Source: Ramicandelaber brevisporus (taxonomy: Eukaryota; Kickxellomycota; Ramicandelaberales; Ramicandelaberaceae). From it: DNA of 16,534 nucleotides. The stretch is taken from assembly GCA_025201865.1 (NCBI GenBank), contig MU602933.1, positions 7,878 through 24,411 of the forward strand. The letters are read 5' to 3'. Below, one piece after another: positions 8,252 to 14,254 of this stretch; position 1 is the first letter of the stretch, and each line of letters starts with the position of its first letter. Made by a program: the position numbers and the translations under genes. The notes below the pieces were generated by a model. The model did not search any database, was not told the origin of the DNA, and worked only from the letters and a program-made list of their open reading frames with translations.

Positions 8252-9198
8252 ATTTAGACAACAGTGTCGCAAATAAGCTCGAGTCGATCGACAGTGCACC
8301 TGAGCCAGTGAAGCTTGCCAGTAATGATGGCATCTGTATTATCGAGAAAGGCAGTGAATCGCTGAATGAAGCGACTGTTCAGGAAACCATCAACAATAAA
8401 CAAATTTTGAGTAGCACCGATGGCTTGATGATTACCACGGCTGAGCGGTCTCCCACAATCGTCGATAGAAAGAGCCAGGATGTGAGTTCTTCGGCTATCA
8501 CATCAGTGGTATCCGCCCAACAACCAAGAGGTTCTGCTGTTGACAGTGCTCTATCGTACATTTCAGTTCTTGAGGTTGAATCAACTCTTGTCATTTTGAT
8601 GAGACTCACTCACCCACATGCACTGCTCCTCCAAAAGTCCTCGGTTGCTGATCCAATCTCCACTAGTATTCTGGAATGCACTGGGTTTATTGTTGAGTTC
8701 CTCGAATTTGCCAAAGTCTCTGCCTCTGCCTCTTCCCTTTCATCCACATCGTCTCGTTCGCCATCACCATCCCCACGCCCCCACAAATTGCTCTTTCGTT
8801 CTCCTGCAGTTGAGCATCGCATGTGTCTCATTCAGCTTACCGGCCGCTCTAATCCCATGTTTTTGTCGCAAGCAAAGTCCATGTTGTTGGATTATACTGA
8901 GCAGATTGCATCACCTCCCCTGCCTCAGTCACCTCGTTCACCTCGTTCACCTTCTACCGCCATCATTTCCTCACCTCTATCGTCTCCAGTCAGACCTCGC
9001 ATTGTGCCGAACGACAGAAGAGACGACGCTGACTCTGGTGTTCGCCTCTACTCACCTGCCAATGCTCCTGAGTGGGCAGTTCAGTCTCACACAACAGAGA
9101 TGGCTCCAGTCATCGTGACTGTTGATCAAAGTGAGATGGATCGTGTGTTTGGCAGAGAGGCTGCTCACGAAATGATGCAGACACACCGTAGTCCATAA
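7435..9198 (+). CDS. Unrecognised Ser/Pro-rich protein with a His-rich N-terminus
   Basis: I do not recognise this 587-residue protein. The open frame is uninterrupted for 1,764 bases from ATG 7435 to TAA, and is followed by an AATAAA at 9344. Visible parts: a His cluster (16 His within residues 11-36, mixed with Tyr, Asp and Arg); a basic segment with KNRARKEALA; long Ser-rich linkers with many SP sites; an 11-residue Ala run from a perfect GCT repeat; and two stretches that look folded. The folded stretches are about residues 365-425 (LSYISVLEVE, LVILMRLTHPHALLL, TGFIVEFLEFA) and about 455-490 (HKLLFRSPAVEHRMCLIQL, SQAKSMLLDYTEQI). Repeated SPRSP motifs suggest proline-directed phosphorylation. 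No signal peptide or membrane helix is evident, so it is probably nuclear or cytoplasmic. The true start could be a later Met. Confidence 0.72.
7477..7542 (+). repeat. 12-bp imperfect tandem repeats coding for the His cluster
   Basis: Successive TATCACCATCAC and CATGACTACCAT units encode the HHYHHH and HHDY patterns. Repeat expansion therefore explains the His richness, but the product could still bind metal. Confidence 0.8.
8218..8250 (+). repeat. Perfect (GCT)11 microsatellite coding for poly-Ala
   Basis: Eleven uninterrupted GCT units are in frame and encode Ala. The lack of synonymous interruption suggests recent expansion and likely length polymorphism. The antisense strand also reads poly-Ala or poly-Gln in other frames, creating spurious open frames. 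Confidence 0.95.
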
Positions 9199-9216
9199 TC
9201 AGCCTCGCTCGTTTCT

Positions 9217-9222
9217 TTTATT
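9217..9222 (-). terminator. Poly(A) signal AATAAA for NAA35 (minus strand)
   Basis: TTTATT on the plus strand reads AATAAA on the minus strand, about 150 bases after the NAA35 stop. Cleavage would fall near the stop codon of the converging orphan gene. Confidence 0.5.
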
Positions 9223-9343
9223 TCGCTCTAATACCTACTATTTACTGTTTTATACACATTGCTATTTTACTTGCATTTTTAATCTCACCATTCATTGAAT
9301 ATCGCTTCGCTCAGTGTTTAATCTTAAGAATAATAATAGTAAT

Positions 9344-9349
9344 AATAAA
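9344..9349 (+). terminator. Poly(A) signal AATAAA for the orphan gene
   Basis: A canonical AATAAA on the plus strand, 146 bases after the stop codon, followed by T-rich sequence. The expected cleavage site is about 10-30 bases later, close to the NAA35 stop codon. Confidence 0.55.
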
Positions 9350-9374
9350 AGTCATTAGTTTAATACTTTGATGA

Positions 9375-12248
9375 TCATTTACGGGAAGAGGATGTTGTGC
9401 TGGACTTGGTCATACTAAAAACGGGGTGCTGTGGATGATGCCTGAATGTCAGCACAGGCTGCATCGTCTGGATGTTACCAGGTTGCTTGAGTAGTGCGGT
9501 TATCGTTTCTGCGTTCTCAAAGCAGGTTGCAGCGAGTGCCTTGTAGTCATGAGTCCACCATTTGCCCAGAGTGGTGATCGTTTGGATGGCCGACTCGTCG
9601 GTTACCGACTTGATCATTGTTTGCGAATGTGCCTTAATGTTCGATATCGCTGCCGAGATTGCTTCCTGAGCATCGGTGAGACATTGGACTGGAGTCTGTT
9701 TGTCCAAGCTGCTGAGGAAGCTGGTAAAGTCGGAGGAGACTGCGCGGCGTGGTGAGCCAAGTGGGAACAAGAACTTGAACCGCAATCGGAATAACATGTC
9801 AAATCGGTCCAGTGCATTCAATACAGCTTCGTCCGCTGCGTTGCTGTCAGTGTCTTCTTTGCTGCTGATCTCGCTGCTGGTGGATGCTTTAACAGTTGGT
9901 GGAGTTGAACTATTGTGCTTGGACTTGCCCTTCTTACCGCCTTTCCCTTTGCCAGACTTTGATCCAGATTGAGATGACGATGCTGCTGCTGCTGCTGCTG
10001 CGGCCAATGTTGCGAGAGAGGCAGCAGTTGCCTGCGGCATAATGTTTGGCAGTGCACTGTCCAACGCAAGTGGCAAGAATCGACGTGGATGAACAAGAGT
10101 AAATGCCGAAACCAAGTGCATCGAAGAGGCTACAGCTGCCCACTCGGCAGCACATGTCCACATCAGTCTCTGATTACGCTGCAACACAGCCAGTTCAGAT
10201 GGACTCAACGGATTGGATCTCGACGGAGGCACAAGATGCAACTCAAGGTTGTTCATCAAATAGCTGGCCAAGTCGTATCGCTGTTTTGCAATGTGTTCAG
10301 CGTACCAGTACACAAGAAGCAGCTCACGCTCACCGTGCAGACCTAATTGAATACCATTGAGCAGCACTGAGAGAAGAATGTCCAATTTGTAAAAGTAAAT
10401 GACGCTTGAATACATTGCTTCGTGGTGATTCTGCTGAGGCTGCTGTTCTAGTGGGGACTGTTGTTTACCAGAGTTGCTAGTAAATATGTTAGATATAATG
10501 TCGTCCAAATGCTCAGCTTCAACCTGAGTAAACTCCCAGTCACCCAAAAACTTTATAAACATTCTGCGCTGGCGACTCAGTGTTAAGAAATGTATCTTCA
10601 TCCAGTCGCTAAATGTCTTTCCACATGTTGATACCAAAAAGTATTGAATACGAGACACCACTTGCTGCTCATCCTTTGATAGATTGCTAGCTGCTGAACT
10701 GGGGGATACTGCACGACTTAGCAGATCAAGCGGATACACTGAGTTGATAGCAACTGATGCCAGTTGAACCTCAAAGTGATTCAGCTGTGATTCGACATTG
10801 TTACTGCTGCTATTGCTGTTGTTGTTGCTGCCACTGTTGTTGTTATTGTTTGAGCCAACATCTCCAATTGACGATATCAATGATCTAATTGAACCAATGG
10901 TTGATGTATCCGGTTCTTGCTTTGGAGTGACAGCTTCCACAATGAGCGATACGGCAACTGAACACACTAATGGCGATGGAGTTGACGGATGTTCAATAAC
11001 AGACGATGTTGCTGGTGTAGACTCTGAGTTCTTTGTCATCCACTCAATTCCGTCGCTCATCCATCCACGGCGCACAAAATACTTGGCAAATGGAAACAAC
11101 AAAGACGCTTCTTGGCCATGAGTATCGAAATTACGCAATTGTACCACGTCGTGTAAATCTCGAATGATTGACGCGAGATGCTTGTATGTATCCGCAGCAG
11201 TAGTTTCAGGGATGAGTCTGTATGGAGTCTGAACATCAAACTGGCCCAGAATTGTCTTGTCGAATGAATCAGCAACAACCAACTCGGAGTCAGATACTTT
11301 TCCATGCTTCTCTTTCAAGATATCGTTCTCAATTAATGATAGAATGTATGTACCCACTGTTTGAAGCTCACTTGGAGAGAATGGTGCACGACTAACAGAG
11401 TCGAGCATATCAGGCTGCACAATCAGTCCAGCTATCAACAGCAGCCACTGTTTACGCAATTGAATTCGTGCGTGGATAGCCTGCAGAGTCTTTTGAGCCG
11501 ATGTATTGGATGATTTCCCGCCTTTCTTTGATTTAGCTGATGATTGCTGCTGTTGTTGTTGCTGCTGCTGAGAGATGTATTGCTCGAGCTCGGCCAGCAC
11601 TTGATCTACTTCGCCAGCCAGAGTATCGACTGTAACATTTCCAAACAAAGGCACACTGAAAGTGTTCCAGTCCATATCCTCATCCATCACATATTGCTTG
11701 TTCAATTCCTTGATTGTAATGTCGCAACACTTGGCAGTAGCCACAATAAACACGACAAGTGCTCTTACCATCATGTTGGTTACTGGGTCACCACTCTCTT
11801 CCAGTCCAGCAATTTGCTTGACTTGGTCATACAAACTAAACCTCCCATCGTAATCGCCCGGTAATATTGATGCCAATGATCTCAGATGTGTGGATGTCAG
11901 TACTGTTTGAATCAATGGGAATCCTCTGTGCCACATCATTTCCTGGCTAAACAGCGTATCCATCAGCCAAAGAACCTGCGGTTGGCGGAGCTGGAAGAGC
12001 TGCTGGAGAGTTGCGCGTACTCTGTTGCCGGTTAAAGGCGGTGCTGCCTTGTAGCCAGAATCTGTGCAGGGATGGCCAAGCTGGAGCGCGCTCATAGCAT
12101 CGTACAGCGACAGAGACGTACGCGACATAACCTCGCCAAGCTGCAGATCTGCACTAGCCAGGTCGACCAGCTCTGTTGCATCTGTCCAGCCGTCTGGCAA
12201 GGGCCGCGGATCTGCCTCACTGGCGCTGGCAGCTTGATTCAGTGGCAT
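9375..12248 (-). CDS. NAA35: NatC N-alpha-acetyltransferase auxiliary subunit NAA35/Mak10
   Basis: NAA35 is the large scaffold subunit of NatC, which works with catalytic NAA30 and NAA38 on ribosomes to acetylate N-terminal Met followed by a hydrophobic residue. Diagnostic sequence begins at residue 20: GWTDATELVDLASADLQLGE then LYDAMSALQ, matching the Mak10 N-terminal signature. Further family features are a GFPLIQTVLTS helix, the FLGDWEFTQVEAEHLDD region, the YFYKLDILLSVLLNGIQLGL helix with a following LVYWYAEH, and a C-terminal FRLRFKFLFPLGSP segment. At 957 residues it exceeds human and yeast homologues (about 730). The excess is low-complexity inserts: poly-Gln (11544-11570), Asn/Ser (about 10797-10850), poly-Ala and a Lys/Gly-rich KGKGGKKGKSK stretch. 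The usual DPKMD-type motif is diverged to HPCTDSG. No intron is needed. The start is the only Met before the signature. Confidence 0.87.
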   Translation of the reverse strand: MPLNQAASASEADPRPLPDGWTDATELVDLASADLQLGEVMSRTSLSLYDAMSALQLGHPCTDSGYKAAPPLTGNRVRATLQQLFQLRQPQVLWLMDTLFSQEMMWHRGFPLIQTVLTSTHLRSLASILPGDYDGRFSLYDQVKQIAGLEESGDPVTNMMVRALVVFIVATAKCCDITIKELNKQYVMDEDMDWNTFSVPLFGNVTVDTLAGEVDQVLAELEQYISQQQQQQQQQSSAKSKKGGKSSNTSAQKTLQAIHARIQLRKQWLLLIAGLIVQPDMLDSVSRAPFSPSELQTVGTYILSLIENDILKEKHGKVSDSELVVADSFDKTILGQFDVQTPYRLIPETTAADTYKHLASIIRDLHDVVQLRNFDTHGQEASLLFPFAKYFVRRGWMSDGIEWMTKNSESTPATSSVIEHPSTPSPLVCSVAVSLIVEAVTPKQEPDTSTIGSIRSLISSIGDVGSNNNNNSGSNNNSNSSSNNVESQLNHFEVQLASVAINSVYPLDLLSRAVSPSSAASNLSKDEQQVVSRIQYFLVSTCGKTFSDWMKIHFLTLSRQRRMFIKFLGDWEFTQVEAEHLDDIISNIFTSNSGKQQSPLEQQPQQNHHEAMYSSVIYFYKLDILLSVLLNGIQLGLHGERELLLVYWYAEHIAKQRYDLASYLMNNLELHLVPPSRSNPLSPSELAVLQRNQRLMWTCAAEWAAVASSMHLVSAFTLVHPRRFLPLALDSALPNIMPQATAASLATLAAAAAAAASSSQSGSKSGKGKGGKKGKSKHNSSTPPTVKASTSSEISSKEDTDSNAADEAVLNALDRFDMLFRLRFKFLFPLGSPRRAVSSDFTSFLSSLDKQTPVQCLTDAQEAISAAISNIKAHSQTMIKSVTDESAIQTITTLGKWWTHDYKALAATCFENAETITALLKQPGNIQTMQPVLTFRHHPQHPVFSMTKSSTTSSSRK
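10797..10850 (-). repeat. Asn/Ser-rich tract in NAA35
   Basis: AAC/AAT codons interrupted by AGC and GGC encode an Asn/Ser low-complexity linker between two conserved helical parts of NAA35. The plus strand reads it as a Leu-rich run that looks like a membrane segment but is not a gene. Confidence 0.85.
11544..11570 (-). repeat. Poly-Gln tract in NAA35
   Basis: Nine Gln codons (CAG/CAA mixture on the minus strand) are followed by a Lys-rich SSAKSKKGGKSS linker. Mixed codons suggest an older tract than the pure GCT repeat at 8218. Confidence 0.9.
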
Positions 12249-12295
12249 AAAGATAACAAAAAAGGAGAGTCAAATTCTATAGAGAGACACACACA

Positions 12296-12301
12296 TATAT
12301 A
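12296..12301 (-). promoter_or_regulatory. TATA box candidate for NAA35
   Basis: TATATA, read as TATATATG on the minus strand, sits about 48 bases before the NAA35 ATG. This would give a leader of about 20 bases. The position suits a core promoter, although the flanking CA/TG repeat makes a chance match possible. Confidence 0.4.
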
Positions 12302-12333
12302 CAATGGAGGAGATACTATCACACAGACTAACT

Positions 12334-12366
12334 CATTCGCTTACTCACTTACGCTATAAGCGAATG
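12334..12366. repeat. Perfect 10-bp inverted repeat with 13-base spacer
   Basis: CATTCGCTTA (12334-12343) and TAAGCGAATG (12357-12366) are exact reverse complements. Their centres are 23 bases apart, about two helical turns. The repeat starts 86 bases upstream of the NAA35 ATG and ends 71 bases past the uS2 stop. It could be a dimeric regulator site for NAA35 or a hairpin in the uS2 3'UTR. Confidence 0.85.
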
Positions 12367-12436
12367 GCATGTACGGTGCTAAAGTCAAATGAATGTTTAA
12401 CGAACAAACACTGCAAATGGAGAGAGTTTAGCTAAT

Positions 12437-13252
12437 TTAAGCATCCCAGCCAGTGGTACCGGCGGCACCCTCAGCGAAGGAAGCCTGGGCATCGAGGCTG
12501 AAGGCAGCGGTGGCAGCCTCAACGCTTCCAGAGATGGCAGCTGGGTTGAAGCCCTCGGCGGCAGCATCAGCGGCAGCCTTCTCAGCAGCAGCCTTGGCGG
12601 CGAGCTCCTGGGCCTCCTTCTCGATGTCAGCCTGGTCACGGTAGATGAACAGATCTGGCATGACGTTCCACTCGGCAGAGCGGTCGATGGTGCCACGGAG
12701 GCGGAGGACCTCACGAGCAAGGAGCCAGAAGCCGAGACCAATGGAGTTCTTACCAGAGTTGTTGATTGGGATGGCAATGTCAACAAAGTTGAGTGGGGAG
12801 TCAGTGTTGGTGAAGGCAATGACTGGGACGTTGACGTAGGAGGCTTCACGGATGGCCTGGACGTCAGCGCGTGGGTCCGAGACGATGATCAGACGTGGCT
12901 CCTTGAAGGCACGGGTGATGTAGTTAGTGAAGGAACCTGGGGTGAAGCGACCAGCGATGGACTGGGTGCCGGTGAACTTGGCGAACTTGTGGACAGCACG
13001 CTGGCCGTAGGTGCGGGAAGAGACGACGGCGATGTCCTTTGGGTTCTCGATGGCAGCAATGACGCGGGCAGCGAAGACAATCTTCTCCCAGGTCTTGCCG
13101 AGGTCGATGATGTTGACACCATCTGGGCGGCGGGCGTGGACGTAGGAGGTCATCTGGTGGCCGACGTTCGGGGTGCCAACGTTGGACTTGGCGGCAAGCA
13201 GGAGCTTGAGGTCAGCCTCGGTGAGGTCGAAAGCAGCTGGAAGGCGGGACAT
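12437..13252 (-). CDS. RPSA: 40S ribosomal protein uS2 (RPSA / S0)
   Basis: uS2 is an essential small-subunit protein needed for 20S pre-rRNA maturation; its animal orthologue is the laminin-receptor precursor. The 271-residue protein matches the family end to end through residue 210: [107 protein letters not shown] and the PDLFIYRD signature. The start is clear: ATG at 13252 gives [14 protein letters not shown]. Codons are strongly biased toward C and G at third positions, as expected for a highly expressed gene. The C-terminal tail (about residues 215-271) is Ala-rich and only weakly acidic, unlike the Glu-rich tail of yeast, but still ends with a Trp-containing GWDA. A 5'UTR intron is likely. 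Confidence 0.98.
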   Translation of the reverse strand: MSRLPAAFDLTEADLKLLLAAKSNVGTPNVGHQMTSYVHARRPDGVNIIDLGKTWEKIVFAARVIAAIENPKDIAVVSSRTYGQRAVHKFAKFTGTQSIAGRFTPGSFTNYITRAFKEPRLIIVSDPRADVQAIREASYVNVPVIAFTNTDSPLNFVDIAIPINNSGKNSIGLGFWLLAREVLRLRGTIDRSAEWNVMPDLFIYRDQADIEKEAQELAAKAAAEKAAADAAAEGFNPAAISGSVEAATAAFSLDAQASFAEGAAGTTGWDA

Positions 13253-13293
13253 TTTTCGTTTAACTTTTAGAACGTTTCGGTTGTGCTCGTTGG

Positions 13294-13378
13294 CTGTCGC
13301 GGCGCGAGGGGGGTTTATGGGTGGCTTTTGACAACTATTGGGATCAGGCAGATCAGCAAAAAGGAAGGATCAACTCAC
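13294..13378 (-). other. Candidate 5'UTR intron of the uS2 gene
   Basis: On the minus strand a strong donor AG|GTGAGT begins at 13378. A CTGAT branch-like motif follows at about 13350. Acceptors are CAATAG (ending 13335, 44-base intron) or GCGACAG (ending 13294, 85-base intron, preferred). The 3' exon would begin about 40 bases before the ATG. Leader introns are common in ribosomal protein genes. Confidence 0.45.
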
Positions 13379-13920
13379 CTCTCTTTTCACCGCACACCAG
13401 CCGCGATCACGGCTCGACTGCAGCAACAACTAACACACACAATGCAAGACTGAACAAGGAAAAAAATAAAAAATAAAAAAACCAGAAAATTAATTCAATT
13501 TTGGGGTACATGACCGGTAATTTTTGAAAAACTTGACAAAAAGAGCAAAAACAAAAACAACAAAAGCGGAAAAGATAGGAAAGATGACAATGATGGCTGG
13601 TGGAGAATCCTTCGGGTGGCGAATGCGCAGCTCGATTGGAGATGTGCACATGCACATGCGCGCACTCGCAGCCAGACGGCATGCATCCAAACAGAAACAC
13701 AGAAAGACAGACAGCGGCAGCGTCAACAGGAGAACTACGAATGTGCGGTCACGCATCAGCACGCTACGAATGCCGTGACTGCTGCAATTCTCGCCCCAAT
13801 CCGGACTTGCTGCCTCCGTTTGTGCTGACGCTTTTGCCGCTGCCGCTGTCGTTGCCTCTGTCGTTGCCTCTGTCGCTGCCTCAGCGTCCGCGCCTGCAAT
13901 CGAGTGCAATCGAGTGCAAT

Positions 13921-13926
13921 CACGTG
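13921..13926. promoter_or_regulatory. CACGTG E-box-type site
   Basis: The palindrome CACGTG directly follows two CGAGTGCAAT repeats and lies 27 bases before a TATA-like element. It is a binding core for bHLH regulators in fungi. Function is inferred from position. Confidence 0.35.
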
Positions 13927-13952
13927 CGCTCGAGAACTCTCTGGCTGCGACG

Positions 13953-13962
13953 CATAAAAGGG
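13953..13962 (+). promoter_or_regulatory. TATA-like element for the zinc transporter
   Basis: CATAAAAGGG lies about 300 bases before ATG 14255. With the CACGTG box just upstream it makes a plausible core promoter, implying a leader of about 260 bases. Confidence 0.35.
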
Positions 13963-14254
13963 AGGCACTCGCTGCGGCGGCGGTGCTTGCAGACTGGCGC
14001 TGTTGCTGCCGCATATCCGTGCTCTCTCTTTCTCTATCGCCATCTCTTGTTATCCATTGTTATTTCTCGCTCATTGCTCATTGCTCACGGCTGATTGTTG
14101 ACTGATTGCGGTTCACTGTCTGCCTGCCTGATTACCTGATTGCCTGCCCATCTCCTTTCCAAACCCACATCCGCAGCTGCCACCACACCGCCACGCCGCC
14201 ACACCTCCCGCCATCACAGTACCTCCCACCACCACACCACCCCGCTACACCGCC

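Larger units (their letters stand above)
9199..9374. other. Convergent 3' intergenic region
   Basis: This 176-base AT-rich gap lies between the stop codons of the orphan gene (plus) and NAA35 (minus). It contains a candidate AATAAA for each strand and an ATAATAATAG-type tract at 9328-9350. The spacing implies that the two transcripts overlap by more than 100 bases. Confidence 0.7.
12249..12436 (-). promoter_or_regulatory. NAA35 promoter and uS2 3' flank
   Basis: These 188 bases lie between the uS2 stop and the NAA35 start, both on the minus strand. They must hold the uS2 3' end and the NAA35 promoter. Visible elements are a TATATA core (12296-12301), an adjoining GA/CA dinucleotide run (12282-12295) and a perfect 10-bp inverted repeat (12334-12366). 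No canonical AATAAA for uS2 is present. Confidence 0.65.
13253..14254. promoter_or_regulatory. Divergent promoter region between uS2 and the zinc transporter
   Basis: About 1 kb separates the two start codons. The uS2 side carries an A/T tract (about 13459-13482, A-rich on the plus strand and T-rich for uS2), as seen upstream of many ribosomal protein genes. The transporter side carries GTTGCCTCTGTC repeats (about 13850-13880), a 10-bp CGAGTGCAAT repeat, a CACGTG box at 13921 and a TATA-like CATAAAAGGG at 13953. Overlapping open frames of up to 174 codons exist but are repeat-driven and carry no recognisable domain. Confidence 0.6.

Noticed and set aside
10798-11121. Plus-strand Leu-rich frame that looks like a signal or membrane peptide
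   Set aside because: The Leu run is the antisense of the Asn/Ser tract in NAA35.
13490-14014. 174-codon minus-strand frame with hydrophobic stretches between uS2 and the transporter
   Set aside because: It covers repeat DNA, a poly-A/T tract and the likely promoter elements. The N-terminal part is Ala/Thr repeat translation and no family is recognisable. The plus-strand frame at 13600-14094 is equally unsupported.
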